A stretch of 8,114 nt of DNA from Oscillospiraceae bacterium (GCA_017455225.1 JAFTBL010000083.1:1-8114); one strand, 5' to 3'. Shown: positions 1 through 7,979, counted from the stretch's first letter. Numbers and translations are program-made. The notes: generated from the sequence alone by a model not told the origin.

Positions 1-1
1 C

Positions 2-127
2 TACCAGTGGATGGGTCTGGATTTTGAGAACTACTGGGCCTGCCAGGAGAACTCCACCCCCGTGCTGCAGTATTTCACCGACGATCCCATGGATCTGACG
101 GGCGTGGCGCAGAAGGTGGACTACGGC
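2..127 (+). repeat. Tail of an upstream supermodule of the GLUG protein
   Basis: This in-frame stretch encodes YQWMGLDFENYW followed by a T-P-V-L segment and a linker. It matches the endings of later modules (LDFDKYW then T-P-I-P; LDFDNYW then C-P-G-L; YW then T-P-V-L). It is therefore the end of a module whose body lies to the left of the window, so the full protein has at least seven supermodules. Confidence 0.75.
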
Positions 128-3100
128 TGGTACGATGATACCGCCAGCGAGCTGGTGATCCGGGATCTGCCCCAGCTGTACGCCTTCATGCTGCTGTCCT
201 ACAGCACCGAGTACGAGCAGAAGACGGTGAAGCTGGACAAGGACTTCAGCCTCAACGAGGGCCGGGCGGAGGACTGGATCGAAACGCCTCCGGAGAATTT
301 CTGGATGCCGCTGCCGTGGTTTGCCGGCACGCTGGACGGTCAGGGTCACACCCTGTCCGGCGTGTACGTGAAGGGCGAGTCTGTGCTGGGCCTGTGCGCC
401 CACACCCGCGCCACGGCCACGGTGAAGAACCTGCGGCTTGAAAACACTCTCATCCACGCCACCGGCGATAAGGACAACATGGCCCTCACCGGCGCCATCA
501 CCGGCCGCGGCGGCGGCACCTTCGACACCATCTACACCGACGCCATCGTCTACGCCGCCGGGCAGGAGAGCGGCGGCCTGATCGGTCAGATCAACCTGAA
601 CAACGTGATCACCACCGTGACCAACTGCTGGTTCGACGGCAAGGTCTGGGCCGTGGGCGAGAAGAACGGCTTCTTCGTCGGCGGCATGGTGGGCGGCCAC
701 GCGCTGGGCACGCTGAACATGACCCACAGTCTGTTCTCCGGCGTGATCCATACGGAAGTTGACAAGGGCTCCCGTGCCGGCGGCTTCGTGGGCTGGTCCA
801 TGAACGACGCCGTCACCAACATCGGCGACTGCCTGAACGCAGGCACCATGGATACGCTGAACCACAACTGGGTGGGCGGCGCCATCGGCACCGTCGGCGC
901 AGGCCCCACCATCGGCATCAACAAGAGCTTTGCCGTCCGCGAGTGCATGGACGGCCCCTCCGGCGACTTCGTGTCCCACGTGACCACCGCGGAGGAGTAC
1001 AAGATCACCGGCGGATTGATCCCCGTCTACCGCGAAAATCTGATCGGGCGCAACGCCTGCCTGTGGACCAATCTGGACTTTGACAAGTACTGGTCGGTCC
1101 GCGCCGACGGCACGCCCATCCCCACCGTGTTCTACGAGGGGGAACCCATCAGCACCGAGGGCTACGAGCCCATCTTCAGCTTTGACTGGTACGACGCCGA
1201 AGCCGGCGGCGGCACCATCTATGACCGCGCCGACTTCATCGGCTTCACCATGCTGTCCTGGACCACCAATTTCAAGGGCCAGACGATACGCATGGGCGCG
1301 GACGTGACCGTCAACAGCGGCAATGCCTCCGACTGGGCCAACTCCGCCCCGGCGCTGCGTCTGGTGCCCGCCACCTATTTTGCCGGCACCTTCGACGGGC
1401 AGTTCCACACCCTCTCCGGCGTCTATCAGCGCGATCAGGTGCTGCTGGGTCTGTTTGCCCGCACGGAGAAGGAGGCCGTCATCCGCAACCTGCGCCTTGT
1501 GAACAGCTTCTATGACGTGACCGGCTTCGGCAAGTTCCACGTGGGCTATTCCGGATCCATCGCCGGCTACTTCGGCGGCGTGCTGGAGAACATTTACAGC
1601 AGCGCCATCATCCGTACCAACGGCATCATGTGCGGCGGCGTCGTCGGCCGCGCCAATCAGAAGGAGACCAATCTATTCAGCAGCGTGTGGTTCGACGGCG
1701 AGCTGAACGCCCCGGATGAGGAATACGGCTACTACGTCGGCGGCATCCTGGGCGTTGCCCACGCCGGCACCAACCGGATGGAGCATTGCCTGTTCACCGG
1801 CACGATCAACACCGCGGTCTCCAACAAGGGCTCCAAGGTGGGCGGCCTGGTGGGCACGGTGGAGAACACCGACACCGCCGTCATCATCAAGGATAGTCTC
1901 TCCGCCGGCACGCTTCATTGCGGCAACCCCTACTATCTGGGCGCGCTGATCGGCACCACCTACACCGGTTGCCCCATCAACATCTCCAACACCTTTGCCG
2001 ACAGCGCCAGCGCCATCGGCGGCAGCGGACAGTTCGTGGCCTTGGCTACCCACGCCGCCGTCAAGCCCGGCGAGGTGAAGGGCACGGCGGTGCCCATGAG
2101 CGCGGAAAAGCTGGCGGGGCTGAACGGCTATCTCTGGACCACGCTGGACTTTGACAATTACTGGGCGCCGCGGCAGAACGCCTGCCCCGGCCTGAAGCCC
2201 TTCGTATCCTCGCCGCTGAGCGTCGGCTCTGCCAAGCGGAAGGTGGACGTGAGCTGGTACGATCCCTCCGCCTCCACCATGACCCTTGACTCTGCGGAGG
2301 ATCTCAACGGCTGGCAGCTTCTGGCCTACGGCGACGACTTCGCCGGCAAGACGCTGGTGCTGGGAGCCGACATCGCCGTCAACAGCGGCAATGCCTCCGA
2401 CTGGGGCAGCAAGGCGCCTGAGAACGTCTGGACGCCTGTCAGCTCCTTTGCCGGCACGCTGGACGGCCGGGGCCACACCGTATCCGGCCTGTATGCCGAC
2501 AGCGGCAGCAGCGCCGGCTCCGGCCTCATCGGCATGCTGCAGGGCGGCACGGTGAAGAACCTGCGCCTTGAAAACAGCTACGTGACCGGCTCCGGCGGCG
2601 ACGTGGGCTCCGTTGTGGGCGTGATCCGCAACGGCGGCACGCTGGATACCGTGTATTCCGATGCCATCGTCGCCACCGCTGACGGCTACAACATCGGCGG
2701 CCTGCTGGGCGCCGTGCGCAACGTGGGCAGCGATGCCGCCGCCTACGTGCGCAACAGCTGGTTCGCCGGCAAGGTAGAGTCCGGCGAGGGCCGCAACGTG
2801 GGCGGTCTGGTGGGCTGCCCGGTGAACGACGAATCCGTGCTGAACATCGACAACTGCCTGATGAGCGGCAGCGTGCATACCGACGCACTGCGCCGCGTGG
2901 GCGGCGTGATCTGCCACGCGTGGAACGCTTCCCACGCCAATATCAGCAACACGCTGGTCAGCGGCTCTGTGACTACGGGCGGCGGCGGACAGACCGGCAG
3001 TGTGCTGGGCTCGGCCAGCGACCACGTGACGCTGAGCAACGTATACGCCCTGCAGAATAGCGCTGTGGCGGCCATCGGTGTCGGCAGCGCCTCCGGCAAG

Positions 3101-6100
3101 GTGCAGGTCATGGAAAAGTCCCTCATCTCCGGCGCCGAGGCCTATCAGTTCACCGCGCTGGACTTCACGGCAAAGCCCTACTGGGGCGCCGTGGCGGACA
3201 GCACGCCGGTGCTGAAGTCCCTTTACAGCGGCGCCACCATGGATCTGAGCGCCGTGGTGAAGCCTGACAGCAGCTGGTTCGACGAGAACGCCGACACGCT
3301 GACCATCAGCACCGCCGCGGACATGATCGCATTCGCCGTGGCAGGGAAGCAGTCCGACTTCGCCGGCAAGACGGTGGTGCTGGACGCGGATATCGACCTC
3401 AACCCCGGCTGGACGGCCGGCTCCGGCGCAGCGGACGTGGAGTGGCCCACCATGAGCCAGCCCTTCCGCGGCACCTTCGACGGCGCGGGACACACCGTCC
3501 GCGGCCTGTATGCCGACCGAATCTCCGCCTCCGTGGGTCTGTTCGACCGCATGGAGGACGGCTCCGCGGTGCGTGATCTGACCATCGCCAACAGCGCCTT
3601 CTCCAGCTCCGACGTCTACGTCGGCGCGGTGGCGGGCCTCATCAACGGCGGCACGGTGGAGCGCGTGACTGTCAGCCGCGACGTGATCATCAAGGGCAGC
3701 CAGAGCATCGGCGGCATAGGCGGTATGGTGAACACCACCGCCGCCGTCGGGGACTGCAAGGTTTCCGCCGCGCTGACGGCCAACGGCAGCCCCGCCCGCG
3801 TGGGCGGCATCCTGGGCTACGTGACCGGCGTGGGCGAAACCACGGTCAGCGGCTGCACCTTCATCGGCAGCATCGATCAGGGCGAGTCTTTGATCGCCGG
3901 CGGCATCGTGGCGCAGGTGGGCAACCAGACGGCGCTGGCTGTCACCGACTGCGTGGCGGCGCCCTCCGCTCTCACCACCGGCGGCATGACCTCGTTGATG
4001 GTGGGCCACTTCGGCACCTCCGGCAACACGGTCACCGACAGCTCCGGCATTGCCATCGGCAAGGCAGGCTATCTGGTAAGCAGCGGCGCCGCCGGCAACG
4101 TGACGGTCACCGCGACCTACGGCCCCGACTCCTTCACGGGCAAGACGCTGGAGATCGCCGACGAGTACGAGCTCATCCACTTTGCGGCTCTGACCAAGCG
4201 GCTTTATCAAAACGACGGCAGCACCGTCATCACCGACGGCGCCAACTATGCCGGCGCCACCGTCTGCCTGACGGCGGATATCGACCTGGCGGGCAGGGCA
4301 TTCCCCGGCATCGGCGACGAGGCGTCCGCCACCTTCTTCCGTGGCAGCTTCGACGGGCAGGAGCACAAGGTCAGCAACTTCACCCTGTGGTCCAGCGGCA
4401 GCAACCTCGGTTTCTTCCGCGGCTACGCCGGCGAGAAGATCAGCAACCTGACGCTGGAGAATGTGACGTTGGAGACCGCCGGCAACAGTGCCGACCTCCG
4501 CGCATCGTTCATCGTAGGCAGCCACTATGCAGCCGGCAACGCTCCTGCAACCATCAGCAACGTGCACGTCATCAACGGCACCCTGCACAACACGGCTGCC
4601 AACGGCGCCAGCTCCATCGGCGGCATCGTGGGCGCCAGCATGAATCCCCTGACCATCGAGAACTGCTCGGTGGAGGGCTCCATCATCGTTGACAACGCCA
4701 CGGGCGAGCGTTCTCTGGGCTCCAACGTCTGGAGCGTGGGCGTGGGCGGCATCCTGGGCCGCACCGCCAACGGCAACGACCGCACCGTCCGCAACACCAG
4801 CTTCACCGGCACCATCAGCGCCGGCCGCAGTGTGGGCGGCATCTTCGGCGCCAACAACGGCAACACACTGACCGTTGAGAACTGCACCGTGGACGGCACC
4901 ATCACCGCGGCGGACGCGGCGGTGGGCGGCGTCGGCGGCTACGGCTACAAGGCCGACGTCAAAAACTGCACCGTCACCGGCGCCATCAACGCCGAGCTCA
5001 CCGGCACGCGCAACATGGCCGGCGGCATCCTGGGCGTGGCCTCCCACGCCGATGTCAGCGACAGCACCTATGACGGCGATCTGACCGCCAAGGGCGGCCC
5101 TGCGGCGGCCGGCGGCATCGTGGGGCTTGTTTCCAGCGGCGCCGTCAACGTCTCCCGCTGCGAGGTCTTCGGCACCGTGCACGGCGAGGGCAACATGATG
5201 GGCGGCGTTGTGGGCAACGTATGGAACTGCGGCGACACCGGCACGACTCCGGCGCTGAACATGACCGACTGCTTCTGCTCGGCCGACGTGGTATTCCTCG
5301 GTATGAGCGGCTCCGCCGTGGGCTATCTGCAGTCCGGATCCACCGCCACTGCTGCCAACTGCATCATTCTGCGTGCCCATGACACAAAGGGCAACGCCGT
5401 CCACAGCATCTTTGCCCCGACGAACGCGGACGGCACCACCAACAGCACGACCAACTGCGTGATCGGCGCCAACTATGCCGGCGGCGATACCGACGTGGGC
5501 GATCAGACCTACACCGTCACTACGGCGCAGCAGCTTTATGCCATCGCCCGTATGTCCAAGTACAGCAACTTCCGCTCCATCACGCTGGAGCTGGCTGACG
5601 ACATCGCCCTGAACGACGCGGACGTGAACGCGGCGGTGAAGGACGGCAAGACCGACGAGCTGACCCCGTTCGCCATGATCGGCCGTCAGGGCGCCATGGG
5701 CAGCACCACCGGCTACTTCCGGGGCGTGTTCGACGGCAAGGGCCACACCGTGTCCGGCGTGTACGTGCCCGACAGTGAGGAGATGGGCGTCGGCTTCTTC
5801 GCGTGGATCGACAGCGCCGAGTGCGCGGTGAAGGACTTCACGCTGACCAACAGCTATTTCCATTCCTCCGGCAACTCCGACGGCCTGTCCCGCGCGGCCG
5901 CGGTGGTGGGCGACAGCCACACCGATGGCGGCGCCGTCGTCAGCGGCGTCACCGTTGGCTCCGACGTGACCGTGGTGGCCGAGGGCGAGCAGGCCGGCGG
6001 CATCGTGGGCGGCGCCTTCGGCGCGCTGACCGTCAGCAGCTGCAGCTTCGGCGGCACGCTGACCGGCACGCGCTACGTGGGCGGCATCCTCGGCTACCAT

Positions 6101-6253
6101 GCCAACGGCACCCCCACCCTTCAGGACTGCGCCATGGGCGGCGCCGTCACCGGCACGCAGGACGTGGGCGGCATTGAAAGCCCCGCCACCGCCGACGGCA
6201 GCACCGTCACCGGCTGCACCGTCACCGGCACCGTGACCACCCAGACGGAGTGA
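2..6253 (+). CDS. Giant GLUG-repeat beta-helix surface-type protein, 5'-truncated
   Basis: At least 2083 residues are visible, open to the left edge. The ATG at 11 is not the start: it has no ribosome binding site, and the codons before it (Y-Q-W) continue into M-G-L-D-F-E-N-Y-W, the same closing motif seen inside the protein as LWTNLDFDKYW and LWTTLDFDNYW. The chain is a tandem array of Gly/Val/Ile-rich strands with G-G-(I/L)-(V/L)-G turns and x-C-x-x-x-G-x-(V/I) steps, which match the GLUG motif of secreted bacterial repeat proteins and suggest a beta-helix. Six copies of an F-x-G-T-x-D-G-x-x-H-T-like motif mark supermodules. The family is typically extracellular, for adhesion or as a stalk, but ligand and role cannot be read here. 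The signal peptide would lie upstream, out of view. The C-terminus (VTGTVTTQTE) has no LPxTG, hydrophobic helix, SLH or dockerin. Identity as a GLUG-type protein is fairly sure; function is unknown. Confidence 0.9.
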   Translation, partial: YQWMGLDFENYWACQENSTPVLQYFTDDPMDLTGVAQKVDYGWYDDTASELVIRDLPQLYAFMLLSYSTEYEQKTVKLDKDFSLNEGRAEDWIETPPENFWMPLPWFAGTLDGQGHTLSGVYVKGESVLGLCAHTRATATVKNLRLENTLIHATGDKDNMALTGAITGRGGGTFDTIYTDAIVYAAGQESGGLIGQINLNNVITTVTNCWFDGKVWAVGEKNGFFVGGMVGGHALGTLNMTHSLFSGVIHTEVDKGSRAGGFVGWSMNDAVTNIGDCLNAGTMDTLNHNWVGGAIGTVGAGPTIGINKSFAVRECMDGPSGDFVSHVTTAEEYKITGGLIPVYRENLIGRNACLWTNLDFDKYWSVRADGTPIPTVFYEGEPISTEGYEPIFSFDWYDAEAGGGTIYDRADFIGFTMLSWTTNFKGQTIRMGADVTVNSGNASDWANSAPALRLVPATYFAGTFDGQFHTLSGVYQRDQVLLGLFARTEKEAVIRNLRLVNSFYDVTGFGKFHVGYSGSIAGYFGGVLENIYSSAIIRTNGIMCGGVVGRANQKETNLFSSVWFDGELNAPDEEYGYYVGGILGVAHAGTNRMEHCLFTGTINTAVSNKGSKVGGLVGTVENTDTAVIIKDSLSAGTLHCGNPYYLGALIGTTYTGCPINISNTFADSASAIGGSGQFVALATHAAVKPGEVKGTAVPMSAEKLAGLNGYLWTTLDFDNYWAPRQNACPGLKPFVSSPLSVGSAKRKVDVSWYDPSASTMTLDSAEDLNGWQLLAYGDDFAGKTLVLGADIAVNSGNASDWGSKAPENVWTPVSSFAGTLDGRGHTVSGLYADSGSSAGSGLIGMLQGGTVKNLRLENSYVTGSGGDVGSVVGVIRNGGTLDTVYSDAIVATADGYNIGGLLGAVRNVGSDAAAYVRNSWFAGKVESGEGRNVGGLVGCPVNDESVLNIDNCLMSGSVHTDALRRVGGVICHAWNASHANISNTLVSGSVTTGGGGQTGSVLGSASDHVTLSNVYALQNSAVAAIGVGSASGKVQVMEKSLISGAEAYQFTALDFTAKPYWGAVADSTPVLKSLYSGATMDLSAVVKPDSSWFDENADTLTISTAADMIAFAVAGKQSDFAGKTVVLDADIDLNPGWTAGSGAADVEWPTMSQPFRGTFDGAGHTVRGLYADRISASVGLFDRMEDGSAVRDLTIANSAFSSSDVYVGAVAGLINGGTVERVTVSRDVIIKGSQSIGGIGGMVNTTAAVGDCKVSAALTANGSPARVGGILGYVTGVGETTVSGCTFIGSIDQGESLIAGGIVAQVGNQTALAVTDCVAAPSALTTGGMTSLMVGHFGTSGNTVTDSSGIAIGKAGYLVSSGAAGNVTVTATYGPDSFTGKTLEIADEYELIHFAALTKRLYQNDGSTVITDGANYAGATVCLTADIDLAGRAFPGIGDEASATFFRGSFDGQEHKVSNFTLWSSGSNLGFFRGYAGEKISNLTLENVTLETAGNSADLRASFIVGSHYAAGNAPATISNVHVINGTLHNTAANGASSIGGIVGASMNPLTIENCSVEGSIIVDNATGERSLGSNVWSVGVGGILGRTANGNDRTVRNTSFTGTISAGRSVGGIFGANNGNTLTVENCTVDGTITAADAAVGGVGGYGYKADVKNCTVTGAINAELTGTRNMAGGILGVASHADVSDSTYDGDLTAKGGPAAAGGIVGLVSSGAVNVSRCEVFGTVHGEGNMMGGVVGNVWNCGDTGTTPALNMTDCFCSADVVFLGMSGSAVGYLQSGSTATAANCIILRAHDTKGNAVHSIFAPTNADGTTNSTTNCVIGANYAGGDTDVGDQTYTVTTAQQLYAIARMSKYSNFRSITLELADDIALNDADVNAAVKDGKTDELTPFAMIGRQGAMGSTTGYFRGVFDGKGHTVSGVYVPDSEEMGVGFFAWIDSAECAVKDFTLTNSYFHSSGNSDGLSRAAAVVGDSHTDGGAVVSGVTVGSDVTVVAEGEQAGGIVGGAFGALTVSSCSFGGTLTGTRYVGGILGYHANGTPTLQDCAMGGAVTGTQDVGGIESPATADGSTVTGCTVTGTVTTQTE
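1308..1337 (+). repeat. 30-nt exact direct repeat, copy 1
   Basis: Thirty bases are identical to 2376-2405, and the distance between copies is exactly 1068 bp, the length of supermodule 2. It encodes the conserved N-S-G-N-A-S-D-W segment. The repeat is in frame, so recombination between copies would remove or add exactly 356 codons. Confidence 0.9.
2376..2405 (+). repeat. 30-nt exact direct repeat, copy 2
   Basis: This is the partner of 1308-1337, identical over 30 bases. The first mismatch after the match is C at 1338 versus G at 2406. Confidence 0.9.
3275..6253 (+). repeat. Three divergent supermodules at the C-terminal half
   Basis: Copies begin at about 3275 (W-F-D), 4118 and 5510 and are recognised by the motifs FRGTFDGAGHT (from 3464), FRGSFDGQEHK (from 4337) and FRGVFDGKGHT (from 5717). 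Lengths are about 843, 1392 and 744 nt, so the regular period of the first three is lost. The L-D-F...Y-W closing motif is missing at the 4/5 and 5/6 junctions, and GLUG-type steps are denser, especially in 4600-5250. The last module stops partway through its GLUG ladder, directly at the stop codon. Confidence 0.75.
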
Positions 6254-6262
6254 CGGCGTCGC

Positions 6263-6270
6263 AAGGAGGA
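6263..6270 (+). promoter_or_regulatory. Ribosome binding site for the metallo-hydrolase gene
   Basis: AAGGAGGA lies 6 nt before the ATG at 6277, an ideal anti-SD match and spacing. It decides the start: an alternative in-frame GTG at 6250, overlapping the upstream TGA (6251-6253), lies before this site and has no comparable signal of its own. The site falls inside the 23-nt gap between the two genes, which fits translation of both from one transcript. Confidence 0.92.
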
Positions 6271-6276
6271 ACACAT

Positions 6277-7941
6277 ATGAAATATAAGGGCTATTCCGAC
6301 TCGCTGCGTCGTCTGTTTGAGGACGAGGCGCTGGCGGATCTGCCGCCGCTGCAGACGGCCGAGGGGCAGTCGCAGCCGTGGGAGGAGTGCGGCGACTGCT
6401 TTACCCGCCTCACCCTGCACGCCACCAAGGAGGAGTATTACGCCTATCTGCGCGACGTGGAGGCGGCGGGGTGGACGCCCTGCATCGTCCACCCGCAGCC
6501 GCTGGTGAACGTGCTCTACAAGAACGCCTATCGCAAGGACCGGCGTTTGCTGATGCTGACCTACTGCGACTTCAACGGCGTCACCCTGCCCCGCAAGCTG
6601 ATCGCTACGGTAGGCCTTATGCCGGCCTACCGCTGCATCACGGCGGACGAGGAGCTCTTTCGCGGCGTCCCGGTTTCGCCGGAGCTGCCTGCCCGTGACT
6701 GCGGCGAGGGCAACTTCATCAAAACCGTGGAGAACGCCGGGCGCGAGGATTACGACGCCCTGTGCGCCGCGCTGGAGCGTGACGGCTGGCAGCGCCGCGC
6801 CGACAACGGCGCAGGACTTGCCGGCGCCGTGTTCACCCGCCTTTACACCAGGGATCGCCGCACGCTCTGCGCGCTCTATACCGCCCCCAGCCGCCGCCTG
6901 TACGTGACGGTGGGGGAGGAGGAGACGCCGCTTTCCCCCCATCTGCAGGACGACCCGGCGTTCCGCGCCGGCTTTGCGCCGGGGGCCAAGACCTCGCTTC
7001 ACATGCTGGAGCTGTGGCATTTCGGCAACAGCTTCGTCATCCGGCTGAAGAACGGCCACTTCCTCGTCAGCGACGGCGGCCTGCGCTGTGAAACGCCCTA
7101 CCTTCTGGACTATCTGGACAGTCTGACCCCCGCCGGTGAAACGCCGGTGGTGGAGGGCTGGTTCATCTCCCACGAGCATGCCGACCACTGCGGCGTGCTG
7201 CTGGAGCTGGCGCAGGACGAGAGCTGGGGCGACCGCCTGCGGATCGACGGGATCTACTTCAGCACCCCCTCGGTGGAGATGCTGCAGTTGGACACCATTG
7301 CACTGGGCGTGGTGGATCTTGTGCGCCTTGTGTCCCGGAACGTCCGCACCTCCTCCGGCGGCCCCGTGCCCTTTTACCGTCCCCGCACCGGCGAGCGGTA
7401 CTATTTTGCCGACCTGACGGTGGACGTGCTCCACGCCCAGGAGATCCTGCCCTACGCCGAATGCTCCGGCGACTTCAACGACACCGGCACGTGGCTGCTG
7501 GTGACGGTGGAGGGGCAGAAGGTGCTGCTGGGCGGCGACGGGGACAAGGGCGGCATGAAGCGCATCATGGAGAACTATACCTCCGACTTCATGACGCTGG
7601 ACGTGATGACGCTTTTGCACCACGGCTGGAACACGCGGGATTACTTCACCGACTTCTGCCATGTCAAGACCATGCTGTTCACCTGTCTCAAGGATGTTCC
7701 GCCCTCCAAGTATCAGCAGAACGAATATCTGAAAACGCAGGTGGAGGAGTGGTTTCCCTGGGGCGAAGGCACCCGCGTGCTGACCTTCCCGTACCGGGTG
7801 GGGGAGTCGGTGTGTTTGCCGCATTTCGATTGGAAGTACCATCGGGGTGAAACCCGCCCCGGCGGCGTGCCCAACGAGCTGGAGTCCTACCGCAAGGAGC
7901 GGGAGGCAAAGAAAAAGCAAAAAGACTCCGCCTTACGCTGA
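6277..7941 (+). CDS. Metallo-beta-lactamase-fold hydrolase (ComEC-like MBL) with duplicated N-terminal domain
   Basis: This 554-residue protein starts at ATG 6277 behind a perfect RBS. The C-terminal half is an MBL fold from about residue 244. S-H-E-H-A-D-H (298-304) supplies the H-x-H-x-D-H metal ligands H299, H301, D303 and H304. A D-V-L-H segment has H386. N-D (401-402) precedes L-L-G-G-D-G-D (417-423), where D421 is the likely bridging Asp. L-L-H-H-G (446-450) supplies the distal His. The N-D / G-G-D / H-H-G arrangement resembles the extracellular MBL domain of ComEC/Rec2, but there are no membrane segments or signal peptide here, so it is probably cytosolic. Residues 41-113 and 146-213 are two related copies of an alpha/beta domain of unknown role. 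The C-terminus is Lys/Glu-rich (538-549). All main metal ligands appear present, so it is likely an active hydrolase. Substrate is unknown; a nuclease, phosphodiesterase or other hydrolase are all possible. Confidence 0.88.
   Translation: MKYKGYSDSLRRLFEDEALADLPPLQTAEGQSQPWEECGDCFTRLTLHATKEEYYAYLRDVEAAGWTPCIVHPQPLVNVLYKNAYRKDRRLLMLTYCDFNGVTLPRKLIATVGLMPAYRCITADEELFRGVPVSPELPARDCGEGNFIKTVENAGREDYDALCAALERDGWQRRADNGAGLAGAVFTRLYTRDRRTLCALYTAPSRRLYVTVGEEETPLSPHLQDDPAFRAGFAPGAKTSLHMLELWHFGNSFVIRLKNGHFLVSDGGLRCETPYLLDYLDSLTPAGETPVVEGWFISHEHADHCGVLLELAQDESWGDRLRIDGIYFSTPSVEMLQLDTIALGVVDLVRLVSRNVRTSSGGPVPFYRPRTGERYYFADLTVDVLHAQEILPYAECSGDFNDTGTWLLVTVEGQKVLLGGDGDKGGMKRIMENYTSDFMTLDVMTLLHHGWNTRDYFTDFCHVKTMLFTCLKDVPPSKYQQNEYLKTQVEEWFPWGEGTRVLTFPYRVGESVCLPHFDWKYHRGETRPGGVPNELESYRKEREAKKKQKDSALR
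6397..6915 (+). repeat. Internal domain duplication in the MBL protein N-terminal half
   Basis: Copy A covers residues 41-113 (nt 6397-6615) and copy B residues 146-213 (nt 6712-6915). The shared pattern is F-x-(R/K), then (E/D)-Y-x-x-x-L-x-x-x-E-x-x-G-W, a gap, then Y-x-(K/R)-D-R-R-x-L-x-x-L-Y-like strands (RKDRRLLML against TRDRRTLCAL), ending R-(K/R)-L-x-x-T-V-G. Copy B is slightly shorter. The duplication is visible only at protein level, so it is old. Confidence 0.7.
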
Positions 7942-7979
7942 TTAAATAAGCGAAAGAAAAGAAAATCATAAAATTGCTA
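7942..7979 (+). promoter_or_regulatory. A-rich intergenic tract upstream of the promoter (UP-element-like)
   Basis: This A/T-rich stretch follows directly after the hydrolase stop codon and ends at the -35 box. Its purine-rich A runs resemble UP-element DNA that binds the RNA polymerase alpha subunits. It contains no hairpin plus T-run, so the upstream genes have no visible intrinsic terminator before the promoter. Confidence 0.4.

Larger units (their letters stand above)
128..3274 (+). repeat. Three tandem ~1.05-kb supermodules within the GLUG protein
   Basis: The copies start at the Trp codons of W-Y-D at 128, 1187 and 2255, giving lengths of 1059, 1068 and 1020 nt (353, 356 and 340 codons). 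Each runs in the same order: W-Y-D; a hydrophobic helix-like stretch; a (V/I)xLxxDhxhN segment, in copies 2 and 3 with N-S-G-N-A-S-D-W; FAGT(L/F)DGxxHT; a K/R-N-L-R-L segment; several G-G-(L/I)-(V/L)-G steps; and a closing L-D-F...Y-W. Short stretches are identical at DNA level in exact register, for example 20 nt at 320-339 and 2447-2466, exactly 2127 bp apart. This indicates tandem duplication followed by divergence. Confidence 0.85.

Noticed and set aside
11..13. ATG at 11 as the true start of the GLUG protein
   Set aside because: There is no RBS, and the preceding in-frame codons continue a conserved module-ending motif.
128..6253. Repeated sequence as a CRISPR array or non-coding satellite
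   Set aside because: The repeats are degenerate at DNA level, in frame, and conserved as protein motifs. There is no regular short repeat/spacer pattern.
1673..6274. Antisense open frame of 1533 codons opposite the GLUG gene
   Set aside because: Its product is a low-complexity Ala/Gly/His/Val-rich string with no domain pattern. GC-rich codon use on the + strand removes antisense stop codons, and the + frame carries clear repeated motifs. It is a shadow.
6250..6276. GTG at 6250 as the hydrolase start
   Set aside because: It overlaps the upstream stop codon and would translate through the perfect AAGGAGGA site at 6263-6270, which is ideally placed for ATG 6277.
6121..7920. Antisense open frame of 599 codons opposite the hydrolase gene
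   Set aside because: The + strand carries an intact MBL motif set and a perfect RBS. The antisense product is compositionally biased with no recognisable motifs.
7688..7969. Minus-strand open frame of 93 codons across the end of the hydrolase gene
   Set aside because: It overlaps well-supported coding sequence on the + strand, has no clear RBS and encodes a biased product.
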